Shown piece after piece: positions 1 to 8,489 of a stretch of DNA of 64,000 nt. How positions within the stretch are numbered: the first letter of the stretch is position 1; every line of letters begins with the position of its first letter. The stretch comes from Paenibacillus nasutitermitis. Its GTDB lineage: Bacteria > Bacillota > Bacilli > Paenibacillales > Paenibacillaceae. The notes below the pieces were generated by a model that saw only the letters and a program-made list of their open reading frames with translations, was not told the DNA's origin and did no database searches. Where the stretch lies: contig NZ_BMHP01000002.1 in the NCBI RefSeq assembly GCF_014641075.1, positions 1,240,001-1,304,000 of the forward strand, written 5' to 3'. The position numbers and the translations under genes are program-made.

Positions 1-392
1 ATACCGAATTTATCCGTTACATTGCCGTAAGCGGGGCTGAAGAAACTTGCCTCTAGCGGGTTATTCACTCGACCGCCTTGCTTCAATGCTTCGAAATATT
101 GGGTAGCTTTTTCTTTATCGTCGGTTTGAACAACGATAGTGATTTGCGTTCCCTTCTCGTAGGTGCTTCCGGTAACATTATCGGTAATCTGTAGTTCGGA
201 ATCGCCAATTCTCAAGACAGCGTAATTCACCCAGTCCTTCTTTTCCGGCAGCAGTGGAACTTCCGGATTTTCCGGCATGTCTCCGAATCGAAGGATATAA
301 GTGACCTTGGCATCGAGCGCCTTCACATATAAATCGATGGCTTCATTCGCGCTTCCATTCATTTCAAGAAAAGGGATCAAACTCGCACTCAC
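1..392 (-). CDS. VOC/PhnB-like (glyoxalase-fold) protein, 3' end beyond window
   Basis: The minus-strand reading frame runs off the left edge, so the C-terminus is missing. The visible 130 residues read SASLIPFLEMNGSANEAIDL near the start, then FGDMPENPEVP and ITDNVTG, which is the pattern of the PhnB / 3-demethylubiquinone methyltransferase-like VOC family (small metal-binding or metal-less beta-alpha-beta barrels). I place the start at a GTG (392), because GAGGAG at 403-408 directly abuts the in-frame ATG at 401 but sits 10 nt before this GTG. The gene is divergent from the ECF sigma gene and has its own promoter with the same elements as that gene, so it is probably the sigma factor's target. 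The substrate cannot be read from the sequence. Confidence 0.8.
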   Translation of the reverse strand, partial: MSASLIPFLEMNGSANEAIDLYVKALDAKVTYILRFGDMPENPEVPLLPEKKDWVNYAVLRIGDSELQITDNVTGSTYEKGTQITIVVQTDDKEKATQYFEALKQGGRVNNPLEASFFSPAYGNVTDKFG

Positions 393-479
393 AACAATCA
401 TCTCCTCGGGTTAAATGTTTTCAACAAACAACCGGTAGACTCTTCTTTCACATAGCCCGGTTTTCCATGTCACTAACTA

Positions 480-506
480 TGTCGTAAGTCATGAAGGTAA
501 CGTGAC
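480..506 (-). promoter_or_regulatory. ECF-type promoter of the VOC gene
   Basis: Read on the minus strand: GTCAC (506-502), 17 nt, CGACA (484-480), with CTTACGACA shared exactly with the sigma gene's own promoter. GTCAC-type -35 boxes are typical of ECF sigma factors, and the shared elements suggest both genes are read by the ECF factor encoded at 644. The element lies 88 nt before the GTG start. Confidence 0.6.
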
Positions 507-573
507 AGAAATGGCGAAAAGTGCGTTAATGAAAAAATTTGAAAATCAAAACTGTAATTTTTCGTAAATTCCC

Positions 574-600
574 GTCACATTTACTGAATTTCTTACGACA
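574..600 (+). promoter_or_regulatory. ECF-type autoregulatory promoter of the sigma gene
   Basis: GTCAC (574-578), a 17-nt spacer and CGACA (596-600) lie 44 nt before the sigma-factor ATG. The two boxes, the spacer length and the extended CTTACGACA are the same as in the oppositely directed element at 480-506. This is what autoregulation of an ECF factor would look like. Confidence 0.6.
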
Positions 601-643
601 AATAAGTAAGTAAATAAGAAACGTAGGGAGGGATTCGTGGCGC

Positions 644-1534
644 ATGAACGATCACAACTGGCTTATTGAACAATTCGAGACGCATCGGAATCATATACAA
701 GCGGTGGCTTACCGGATGCTCGGATCACGGAGCGAAGCAGATGACGCTGTACAGGAATCATGGATCCGTCTTATTCACTCAAATACGGGCGAAGTCGAGA
801 ATATGGGAGGCTGGCTGACAACCATTGTCTCGAGGGTGTGTCTTGATATGCTGCGAACACGCAAGTCGAGGCGTGAAGAGCATGTGATGGCTAACGCACC
901 GGAACCGGTTACTGGTCATCAAGACGGAAGCGATCCCGAGTATGAAGCGCTGATGGCTGACTCCGTCGGACTTGCGATGCTCGTAGTTCTCGAGAAATTG
1001 AATCCTGCTGAACGCGTTGCGTTCGTACTTCATGATATATTCGCCTTGTCTTTCTCGGAGATCGCTCTCATTATTGGACGCAACGAGGCCGCAGCGAGAC
1101 AGCTTGCGAGCCGCGCTCGCCGCCGAGTCCAGGGTACCAAATCGACTTCGGATTCTGCGGAGCTTCAGCGAAAAAGGGAGCTTGTCGATGCATTCCTCGC
1201 CGCGTCGCGTAACGGAGACTTTGAGAAACTGCTTACGGTATTGGACCCGAATGTCGTACTTCGAAACGACCCCGTATTCGCGCCAGTCGCAAATGCGCCG
1301 GTTGTTCGCGGCTTAGAGGCCGTGGCCAAGCAGGCCAAGCAATTCGCCGATCGTGCCCGGGGCGGCATGAAACCGGTGCTCGTGAACGGATCGGTAGGCG
1401 TCATCGCGGGTCATTTGGATCAACCGATATTCATTCTCGCATTCACGGTTGTCGATGGCAAGATCACCGAGATCGGCATGATTGCCGACCAGGCACGCCT
1501 TCGCGGGCTCGACATCGCCGATTTGAACGATTGA
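644..1534 (+). CDS. ECF RNA polymerase sigma factor with SnoaL-like C-terminal domain (SigJ/ECF41-like)
   Basis: A 296-residue protein with sigma region 2 at about residues 8-75 (RMLGSRSEADDAVQESWIRL, then WLTTIVSRVCLDMLR), sigma region 4 at about 110-165 (LNPAERVAFVLHDIF, SEIALIIGRNEAAARQLASR) and a C-terminal SnoaL-like cystatin-fold domain from about 175. This layout is that of ECF factors whose C-terminal extension replaces an anti-sigma factor, such as SigJ/ECF41. The WLPEP linker motif usual in ECF41 is not seen; the linker has APEPVTG instead. AGGGAGGG lies 11 nt before the ATG. No anti-sigma gene is adjacent, which fits a self-regulating type. It is divergent from the VOC gene and shares its promoter pattern. 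Confidence 0.88.
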   Translation: MNDHNWLIEQFETHRNHIQAVAYRMLGSRSEADDAVQESWIRLIHSNTGEVENMGGWLTTIVSRVCLDMLRTRKSRREEHVMANAPEPVTGHQDGSDPEYEALMADSVGLAMLVVLEKLNPAERVAFVLHDIFALSFSEIALIIGRNEAAARQLASRARRRVQGTKSTSDSAELQRKRELVDAFLAASRNGDFEKLLTVLDPNVVLRNDPVFAPVANAPVVRGLEAVAKQAKQFADRARGGMKPVLVNGSVGVIAGHLDQPIFILAFTVVDGKITEIGMIADQARLRGLDIADLND

Positions 1535-1578
1535 TGGCTGAAGAGCTAAGGAACTGTAACAACACGGCGGCTTAAGAA

Positions 1579-1629
1579 CAATCAAAAAAAGCGGAGGCAT
1601 CTAACTTTGCCCCCGCTTTTTTTTGATTG
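1579..1629. terminator. Bidirectional rho-independent terminator
   Basis: A nearly symmetric hairpin (AAAAAAAGCGGAGGCA / TGCCCCCGCTTTTTTTT with an 8-nt loop) lies between the sigma gene and the convergent isomerase gene. It has A runs on the left and T runs on the right, so it can terminate both convergent transcripts. Confidence 0.88.
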
Positions 1630-1658
1630 TTGCGCTCGTAAACCTTGCAATGGTGTGC

Positions 1659-2495
1659 TTATAAACCCGCAGCCTGAAACACTTTATCAAAACCCGCTTT
1701 GGACCGCTTGGCCAACTGCTCCGGCGAATCCGATGGCGGGTTCGCCGAGAGGATTTCCTGGGCGACGGCTCCGCGGTACCCGATTTTGTTCAGCGCCTGC
1801 AGGAAACCTGCCAAATCGATGACGCCTTCGCCAGGATAGATGCGGCCGTTGTCCAGCGCTTCCGATACCGGCACATCCGGAGCATCATTGATATGGACAT
1901 GTACGATCTGATCGGCGCGAAGAGCTTCGATATCCGCAACTGTCAGCTCATTGGTATACCAGTGGTATGCATCGAACAACAAGCCGACATTAGGCTCTCC
2001 GATCGCCTCGATCCAATCCAGTGTCTCCTGTACGGTCCAGATAAACGGATTTTTCCATGCGGTACGCAGATGATGAGGACCAACGAACTCAAGGCCCAGT
2101 CTGATTCCATAAGCGCCTAAAATTTGTGCGCAGATCCGCAGGCGGCGTGTAGCCAGCGTCATGAAATGCGCCGCTTTGTAATCCGTTGACGGCAGGATGT
2201 ATGTGCAGCAGCTCGTGCAGCCCAGGGATGCAGCCGCGGCAGCCACCTGCGTCAATTTCGTCAAGCCCTTCTGGAAATCCTCATCCGTCTTTCTCCACTC
2301 TACAGGAAGACCGATACTGCCGATCACAAGATTATGGCTTGCGAGCAGTTCGCGAGCTCCTTCAACGCCATGGCGCTCCACCAAGCCTTGCGCATCCACA
2401 TCCACGGCTTGAAAGCCATATTCAGAAGCCAATGCAATAAGCTGTTCATCATTTTCAACTTTGCCGAGTCCGGCGGAAGTCAAACCTCTAAGCAT
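1659..2495 (-). CDS. Sugar phosphate isomerase/epimerase family protein (AP endonuclease 2-like TIM barrel)
   Basis: A 278-residue xylose isomerase-like TIM barrel. Visible family features are SEYGFQAVDVDAQGL near the N-terminus, GLEFVGPHHLR, GLLFDAYHWYTN (metal-binding Asp and His), HVHINDAPD and a conserved glutamate in AVAQEI. Members isomerise or epimerise sugars or inositols; the substrate is unknown here. I chose the ATG at 2495 because GGAGGTG (2509-2503) ends 7 nt upstream of it, while an ATG at 2510 overlaps that ribosome site. It is the last gene of the minus-strand beta-mannoside type operon and ends before a bidirectional terminator, so it may process the released sugar. Confidence 0.83.
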   Translation of the reverse strand: MLRGLTSAGLGKVENDEQLIALASEYGFQAVDVDAQGLVERHGVEGARELLASHNLVIGSIGLPVEWRKTDEDFQKGLTKLTQVAAAAASLGCTSCCTYILPSTDYKAAHFMTLATRRLRICAQILGAYGIRLGLEFVGPHHLRTAWKNPFIWTVQETLDWIEAIGEPNVGLLFDAYHWYTNELTVADIEALRADQIVHVHINDAPDVPVSEALDNGRIYPGEGVIDLAGFLQALNKIGYRGAVAQEILSANPPSDSPEQLAKRSKAGFDKVFQAAGL

Positions 2496-2586
2496 TCTCT
2501 GCACCTCCATATAATAGAAAGGAATACCTATTTACGTTCCTCAATAAGTATATCAGTTTCATAGAAGGCTTCAACCTTAACCTTAA

Positions 2587-3918
2587 TTAATCGAACCAGA
2601 TCAGCTGAAGATCCTTGACAACGGATGGGTGCAGAAATGATCCGTCAGCCCGCGCATAAACCTTGACGTTATGAGTGCCGGGACTCAGCGCCCCGCTGCC
2701 CGCTGCCAAATAACTGGCCGTCAGCGTCCGCTGGCTGTCGCCGTTCGGCGAGGCCAGCTGCTGAACGCCAAGCGAGCCGACATCCACCCCGTCAATATTC
2801 AACCATAGTTTAACCGTCCCGCCGAGATCCGTTTGATCGCATTGGATACGCGTTTTGGCCATGAACATGACGGTGCCGTTATGGCCGCTCGGAACCGTAA
2901 GCGTGGAGCCTGAGATCTGATAGTCTGTACCTGTCCCGATATTCAGCCAATCCACGGCATTGTTCGAGCTGGTACTGGTCGGGGCCGATCCGGCAACCGT
3001 CATCCCCCCATTCAGACAAATCAGCGTGCTTCCTGCTCCTACCTTGTATTGCACGCCATCCTCTCCCTGCGCTCCGCTCCATGGAAATTCCGAAGCATCC
3101 AGCGACAAGGTATAAGTCCCAACCGTATTGATCAGCGCATGGGTGTACAGTGGAGCCTGATTCTCGGCGCCTGACCATAGATCATTCACCGTCCACATTC
3201 CTTCGTTATTAGGGAGTGCCGTGCCACTGCGGTAAATACCGAGCATGGCGTCGCCTGAACCGCCGGACATATATGCTCTCGCGGACCCCAATGCAATGAC
3301 CGGACCCGATGCGTTCGTCACGCTGCAGCTTAAGAGGGAGCTGTGCGGCAGCACCGTTGTTCCCGGTATATAACCGGTTCCGGTAGAGAAATTGAAGACT
3401 CCGCTGTCGCTGGTCAAGCTGCTTGCGCTTACGGAAGCCGCAGGCGTAGCCAGGATCGACAGATTGGAACGGGCTCCGACTGTGAACCCGACTCCGTTCA
3501 GACTTCTGGCCTCCAGGGAAATCGTATGGCTTCCGGACGGCACCGTCACCGCCGCAATCGCGTTATAGGAATGCTGCTGACGGTTCGTACTGACGCTCCA
3601 ATCCATAATGGCGTCGCTGCCCGGATAAGCGGAGTCCACCTTGATCCGAACGCCGGCGATTGCGCCGCCGCCGGATGGATAGTACCGCCCGTCAGATTGA
3701 ATGAGCAAAGTGGTTGTGGCGGAAAAGTTAATGGTTTTGGTCAGCAGCGTTGTCGCACTGTTGACGGCAGTATCGCCAGCAAGCTGCAAATAGGCGCTTG
3801 TGCTGCCCGCTGCGTAGGTCTTGTTCGTGCCGCCAGTACCAGGCAGCATGGAAACCAAAGTAAAAATAAACAGGAATGCGATTCGAATCCCTACATGCTG
3901 ACGTTTCGGGTTCTTCAT
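2587..3918 (-). CDS. Secreted protein of unknown function, beta-rich
   Basis: A 443-residue protein with an N-terminal signal peptide (positive MKNPKRQHVG, then the hydrophobic IAFLFIFTLVSML, and a likely cleavage near TYAA at residue 37). The mature part is rich in Ser, Thr, Gly and Asn with repeated short strands, such as ATTTLLIQSDGRYYPSGGGA and SGSHTISLEARSLNGVGFTV. That suggests two or three beta-sandwich domains, possibly carbohydrate-binding. No catalytic motif is recognised. AGGAGGTCAATGGC precedes the ATG. It lies directly after the GH2 gene in the same direction with a 24-nt gap, so it is probably co-transcribed and may bind the polysaccharide or its fragments. Confidence 0.75.
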   Translation of the reverse strand: MKNPKRQHVGIRIAFLFIFTLVSMLPGTGGTNKTYAAGSTSAYLQLAGDTAVNSATTLLTKTINFSATTTLLIQSDGRYYPSGGGAIAGVRIKVDSAYPGSDAIMDWSVSTNRQQHSYNAIAAVTVPSGSHTISLEARSLNGVGFTVGARSNLSILATPAASVSASSLTSDSGVFNFSTGTGYIPGTTVLPHSSLLSCSVTNASGPVIALGSARAYMSGGSGDAMLGIYRSGTALPNNEGMWTVNDLWSGAENQAPLYTHALINTVGTYTLSLDASEFPWSGAQGEDGVQYKVGAGSTLICLNGGMTVAGSAPTSTSSNNAVDWLNIGTGTDYQISGSTLTVPSGHNGTVMFMAKTRIQCDQTDLGGTVKLWLNIDGVDVGSLGVQQLASPNGDSQRTLTASYLAAGSGALSPGTHNVKVYARADGSFLHPSVVKDLQLIWFD

Positions 3919-3942
3919 GCCATTGACCTCCTAATTTTTTTC

Positions 3943-6294
3943 TCAGGTTGCGTCGGTGCTCCCGCTGCTTTCCGCCTTTCCGTGATAGTCCAGACCGCTG
4001 TACCGCGCAAACTCAGCGGAGATCCCTGCCATTTTGCCCATCCACTTCTTATAGCCCGCAAGCGAGAATCCCGGGAAGCCTAGCAGATAATGATTGTGGA
4101 AGACCTGACCGTCTATTGTCCACTGAATAAAGAACATGCGCTGCTGGCTATGCGAAATGCGGATATGCCCTAGATTGATATTGTCATTGACAGCCGATTG
4201 GAACGATCCTTCCAGCAAGGTTTCGTCAGTGTCAGCATCCCAAATTCTGTAAGTCCCCTGCTTGCTCGTCAGGGAATCATTACCCAGCACAACCCGCACC
4301 TGCCAGTTATCCGGCTCATCGATCATAATACAGTGGTCCTGGTGGACTCTCTTCAAATAATGATAAGCCAGCTTCTTGCCGCCATAATAATCGACTACGG
4401 CGTCGGAAAATTGCGGCCAGCCGTCAATCATATTCCACCAGAGAATACCGGTCCTTCTCCATTTCCTGAGCCGTATCATTTCGACAAAGAACTTCTTTGC
4501 TTCGGCCTGGGAGAACTGCGATGCCAGAACAAAATCTCCGAGCTGCTCCGGCACTTCGCCGAACAGCTCCTTCACTTGATTCGCCATCAATCCGATCCGG
4601 TAGGACCACACACCGCCAAGTCCGATAGGATCCGAGCTGTGCAAGGCCCACTGCTCATTATTTTCCATTGGCCACAGATGCTCCGGTTCGATGAACTTCT
4701 CGATGGATTCAAGGTTCGGGCAGCCGTGGTAGCCGATTTCACTGACGAAATGCATCTTGCTTCCGGTGTAAAACCGGCTTTTGTAGTAATCGCGCGGCCC
4801 CCATAAATGCTCCTCGGGCAGCAGTGCCGGATTCTTGGTTTTCCAGAATTCAGGCGAGTAATAGGGAGAGCTGGGCAGATAAGGACGGTATGGATCGCAT
4901 TGATACAAAACAGCCGGCAGGACTTCACGCGAAATCTTGTTACCATTGGGATCTATATGCCGGTTGAGGCTGAACTGATCAATTTCGTTATCGCCACACC
5001 AGAGCACCAGCGACGGATGGTTGCGGAGCTTGCGGACGATAAAACGGGCTTCCTCCCGAATCATCTCGTAGAACTGCTCCGTCTGCGGGTATAAGGCGCA
5101 CGCCATGGAGAAATCCTGCCATACCATCAGACCTTCGCGGTCACAGCGCTCGAAGAACGCATGGTCTTCATATACGCTCCCGCCCCAGACGCGCACCATA
5201 TTGCAATTCATGTCCACAAATAAATCCAGCATGGCCGGAATCCGGGCGGCATCCTTGCTGTGGAACATATCCGCCGGCACCCAGTTCGACCCTTTGCAGA
5301 AGATCGGCGTCCCATTAATAACAAACTTGAATTCGCCGGGTTCCTCATCGGAGGTGATTTCCGTTCGGATCAGCTCAAGCTTGCGGATACCGAAGCTATC
5401 GGTACGCTCTGCCAGCACCTTGCCATGCAGCAGCAGCTCGGTCCGCACCTCATAGAGATTGGCCGCTCCATAACCGCGCGGCCACCAAAGACAAGGCTCC
5501 TCCACCCTGAAATCATGCGCCCCCGCAGCAAAATTCACCCTTGTCTCCTGAACAAAAACAGCCGTGCCGCATGTTCCGGTGAAACGGAGGGTCATTTCCC
5601 GGAAATGTGCCGGATCAGCTGCAAGCTGATAGAAAATTCCGACCTCGGCACCTCGGCGGTCAGCATCCTTCGTATAGAAGTAAAGGTCCTTGATCCGGAC
5701 CTCGTCATGCACGACGATCTCCACTTCGCGCCATAACCCGGCAGAAACCGCGCGGGGCATAATATCCCAGCCATAGCCATGCCCCGCTTTGCGCACCCAC
5801 AGCTGGGACCAATTATAGCTCATGGCCGACATCGACGGATCATATTCATACTTAAGCGCTTCTAGAATAGGAGATTGCAGCCGGACATGCAGTGTGTTCA
5901 TTCCTTCTTCCTTGAGCATTTCCGTCACGTCGAAGGTGTGCGCGATCAGCATATTTGCGGTGCTTCCCAGTTCTTGGCCGTTCAGCCAATAGGTCGCCAT
6001 GCAGTCCACACCGTGAAAGACAAGCTCGGTCCGGCCTTTCTGCAGGGGCGCTTCAAACTCTTTGACATACCACCATTCATGGAGCTCATAATCCTGCAGC
6101 TGGCGGACGCCGCTTCCTGTATACGGGTCTGTGATTTCACCAGCCTCTTGCAGATCCAGCTCCACATTACCAGGCACACGGGCAGGGATCGCCTGCAGCG
6201 ATGCGCCTTCCAATTCTCCGGGATGACGGACCTCTGCGGATTGCTGCGGGAAATAATAAAGCTTCCATTCTCCGTTTAAACTGATCTTCTCCAA
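3943..6294 (-). CDS. Glycoside hydrolase family 2, beta-mannosidase-like
   Basis: A 783-residue protein starting LEKISLNGEWKLYYF, the usual N-terminus of GH2 beta-mannosidases (sugar-binding domain, Ig-like domain, TIM barrel). Family signatures include GVDCMATYWLNGQELG, MSYNWSQLWVRKAGHGYGWD, GSNWVPADMF and MVRVWGGSVYEDHAFF. The acid/base is in LWCGDNEID (Glu437) and the likely nucleophile in FVSEIGYHGCPN (Glu519). No signal peptide is seen, so it acts in the cytoplasm on imported oligosaccharides. I chose TTG (6294), as GGAGGAG lies just before it; an upstream in-frame ATG (6315) would add seven residues. It lies between the GH5-like lipoprotein and the secreted protein. Beta-mannoside specificity is inferred from overall motif resemblance. 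Confidence 0.87.
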   Translation of the reverse strand: MEKISLNGEWKLYYFPQQSAEVRHPGELEGASLQAIPARVPGNVELDLQEAGEITDPYTGSGVRQLQDYELHEWWYVKEFEAPLQKGRTELVFHGVDCMATYWLNGQELGSTANMLIAHTFDVTEMLKEEGMNTLHVRLQSPILEALKYEYDPSMSAMSYNWSQLWVRKAGHGYGWDIMPRAVSAGLWREVEIVVHDEVRIKDLYFYTKDADRRGAEVGIFYQLAADPAHFREMTLRFTGTCGTAVFVQETRVNFAAGAHDFRVEEPCLWWPRGYGAANLYEVRTELLLHGKVLAERTDSFGIRKLELIRTEITSDEEPGEFKFVINGTPIFCKGSNWVPADMFHSKDAARIPAMLDLFVDMNCNMVRVWGGSVYEDHAFFERCDREGLMVWQDFSMACALYPQTEQFYEMIREEARFIVRKLRNHPSLVLWCGDNEIDQFSLNRHIDPNGNKISREVLPAVLYQCDPYRPYLPSSPYYSPEFWKTKNPALLPEEHLWGPRDYYKSRFYTGSKMHFVSEIGYHGCPNLESIEKFIEPEHLWPMENNEQWALHSSDPIGLGGVWSYRIGLMANQVKELFGEVPEQLGDFVLASQFSQAEAKKFFVEMIRLRKWRRTGILWWNMIDGWPQFSDAVVDYYGGKKLAYHYLKRVHQDHCIMIDEPDNWQVRVVLGNDSLTSKQGTYRIWDADTDETLLEGSFQSAVNDNINLGHIRISHSQQRMFFIQWTIDGQVFHNHYLLGFPGFSLAGYKKWMGKMAGISAEFARYSGLDYHGKAESSGSTDAT

Positions 6295-6344
6295 GGTATC
6301 TCCTCCATACTCCATTCTCGATTGTAACCATCCTGTTGGAATGA

Positions 6345-7568
6345 CTATCCTTTTTTCAAACGCTCATTCCATTCCTGCAAGGCTTGAAGCTGATAGGATC
6401 GTTCATTGTCTCCCGTGACATTCCAGTCCTTCTGTCCCCAGTAGTCATAGACCCATAGGGCCGATAAGGGAATATCCGCTTTGGCCAGGGAAGCCAACAG
6501 ATCTTCGAACCGTTGTCGGGCAAGCTCATGATCGGTCACGCCGCCGTCTTCAACAGCCTCTCCGATGCCGAACTCCCCGACAAACAGCGGTTTTTTGGCT
6601 TTCCGGGCGATTTCCTGCATCAGGGATAATGCGGCATCGGCATCTTCCCCCTGGCCGAACCGCTTTTCCCCCCACAAATAATAATGAACCGACAGGATGT
6701 TCAGGGGATCAGGGTTTTCGCCAAGCAGAGCCTCGGCAAATTGCTCCTCCGTGTCCTGATTGAAGGTATGATTCTCTTTCTGATTCCATGCGCTCGGCCG
6801 GGGTATGCTGTTCCCGCTAATGATAATGCGCTGTTTATCGTATTTGCGGACTTCCTCGGCAAACATGCTCAAAGCCCGATTCACCATATCCCCGGTAAGA
6901 TCATCCTGCTCCGAGCGGGAGCCCGCCGTACCCAGCTCGGGAACCACAGGCGGACGATTATCCGCCGCATTGGGCAGATCGATCTCCAGATTGTATTCGT
7001 TGCCGAACTCCCAGCCCCATATTGCAGGCGAATCCTTGTAGCGGGTGACCATTTCGCGGATATATTCCCGCATGAGCGCCGTCGTTTTGCTGTTTGGATC
7101 GCCCCAGGCATTTCGCGGCTCCTTCACCATGTCCGGCAGGGCAGAATGATACCAGAACAAAGAAGGGATCAAGCCGACCCCGCTTTCTTGTGCAGCCTTC
7201 ACCACATCGTCCAGCAGGGAGAAATATTTCTCCTTATCCTCAAAATACAGCTTATAGTCATTGGGCCAATACCCCCCAGCCATAAAGCGGGCAAAAGGAA
7301 TGCCGTATTTGCCCAGCATCTCCAAGCCGTACTGGTAGGATGAATCGCCGGGATCGGATAATGTGCGGGCAAACGCATTGAAATAATTAACGCCCGAGCC
7401 CTTGAAAGGTTTCCCTTCCCTGATCAGCGTCCCTTGTTCATCCACGCACAGCCCAGGCGAGCCTTCGCATACGGAAGGGCTGCCACCGTCTGAACAAGCG
7501 GTCAGGACTGTACTTAGCACAATCATAGCAGACATGACCCATCTGCTCCGTTTTCTGATTGGTTTCAA
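6345..7568 (-). CDS. Secreted lipoprotein glycoside hydrolase, GH5/clan A (mannanase-like)
   Basis: A 407-residue lipoprotein: basic N-terminus, hydrophobic segment and lipobox VLTAC, then an (alpha/beta)8 hydrolase. VNYFNAFAR and FARFMAGGYWPNDY lie on the first strands. The acid/base is in WGWEFGNEYNL (Glu191) and the nucleophile in LFVGEFGIG (Glu332), which is the NE...E pattern of clan GH-A. The overall form is that of GH5 endo-mannanase/cellulase relatives. I chose a TTG start (7568), placed 9 nt after GGGAG; another TTG nine bases upstream abuts the ribosome site. As a surface lipoprotein next to the importer it probably trims mannan-type chains before uptake. The polymer is an inference. 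Confidence 0.8.
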   Translation of the reverse strand: MKPIRKRSRWVMSAMIVLSTVLTACSDGGSPSVCEGSPGLCVDEQGTLIREGKPFKGSGVNYFNAFARTLSDPGDSSYQYGLEMLGKYGIPFARFMAGGYWPNDYKLYFEDKEKYFSLLDDVVKAAQESGVGLIPSLFWYHSALPDMVKEPRNAWGDPNSKTTALMREYIREMVTRYKDSPAIWGWEFGNEYNLEIDLPNAADNRPPVVPELGTAGSRSEQDDLTGDMVNRALSMFAEEVRKYDKQRIIISGNSIPRPSAWNQKENHTFNQDTEEQFAEALLGENPDPLNILSVHYYLWGEKRFGQGEDADAALSLMQEIARKAKKPLFVGEFGIGEAVEDGGVTDHELARQRFEDLLASLAKADIPLSALWVYDYWGQKDWNVTGDNERSYQLQALQEWNERLKKG

Positions 7569-7649
7569 ACGAGCCAACTCCCTTCGATCGCGAGGGGGCT
7601 TTTTTTAAGCAATCGGCATAGGCTGCTGCACTGGCTCCGTTAACCGTCG

Positions 7650-8489
7650 CTACAGCTTCATACCTGATGAAGTCAGCCCTTCCACATAATATTTGCTTGC
7701 AAACAAAAACAGCAGAATAAGCGGAATGGACGAAAGCACATAAGCGGAGAACAGCAGCGGGTAATCCGTCTGCGAGCCTTTGGTGCTTAGTTCCGTGGCA
7801 AAGTCCCGGAGGGCCAAGGTAATAATATAATTGCTTTTATCCGTCAGGATGATGGAGGGGCCCACCAGATCGTTCCAGATCCCCATCACCTGCATCACAG
7901 CAAGCGTGGCGAGAATGGCCAGCGATACCGGTACGGCTATCCGGAAATACAGCTGAAGATTGTTGCAGCCGTCGATTCTTCCCGCTTCGAAGAGTTCCTC
8001 CGGAATCGCTGCGAAGAAGCCTCTGAGCAGAAAAATACCGAAGATCGGCGCACTGAATATTCCCGGTAGAATCAGGCCCCAGAGTGAATCCAGAAGACCC
8101 AGGTCACGAATCAGCAGATACCAGGGGATAAGCCCCAGAATGCCGGGAACCATCATCAGCGCAATAATAAAGTAGAAGATATACTCCTTGCCGTAGAACT
8201 TCATCCGGGCAAACACGAATCCCCCCAGCGAGGATAGAAAAACACCTCCGACGGTTGTGAGACCGGCCACTGCAATGGTATTCCACAAGGCTCTGTCAAT
8301 CCGCTCCCAGGCAGGCACAATATTGGAGAACCATAAGGGCAGCGAAGGAGAGAACGGATTGTACTGAAAGGTAAGACTGTCCTTGGTAAAACCGAAGATC
8401 AGAATCAGAATGGGATACAAGCTCATAAATAACAGCAGCATGATGACTGCGTTCAACATCAATTGGCTTTTGTTTGTCACCGTCCTCAC
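7650..8489 (-). CDS. Carbohydrate ABC transporter permease (CUT1, MalG type)
   Basis: A 279-residue inner-membrane permease with six predicted membrane segments and the MalG-type EAA loop (EELFEAGRIDGCNNLQLYFR followed by IAVPVSLAILA), which docks the ATPase. It starts with GTG whose GTGA overlaps the stop codon of the upstream permease gene, so the two are translationally coupled. It forms the channel with the next permease; substrate capture is by the binding protein at 9909. No ATPase gene is in the operon, so a shared MsmX-like ATPase is expected. Confidence 0.92.
   Translation of the reverse strand: MRTVTNKSQLMLNAVIMLLLFMSLYPILILIFGFTKDSLTFQYNPFSPSLPLWFSNIVPAWERIDRALWNTIAVAGLTTVGGVFLSSLGGFVFARMKFYGKEYIFYFIIALMMVPGILGLIPWYLLIRDLGLLDSLWGLILPGIFSAPIFGIFLLRGFFAAIPEELFEAGRIDGCNNLQLYFRIAVPVSLAILATLAVMQVMGIWNDLVGPSIILTDKSNYIITLALRDFATELSTKGSQTDYPLLFSAYVLSSIPLILLFLFASKYYVEGLTSSGMKL

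Noticed and set aside
4198-4806. Long open frame on the plus strand within the GH2 gene
   Set aside because: It is antisense to a clear glycosidase with intact catalytic motifs, has no family pattern and no proper ribosome site.
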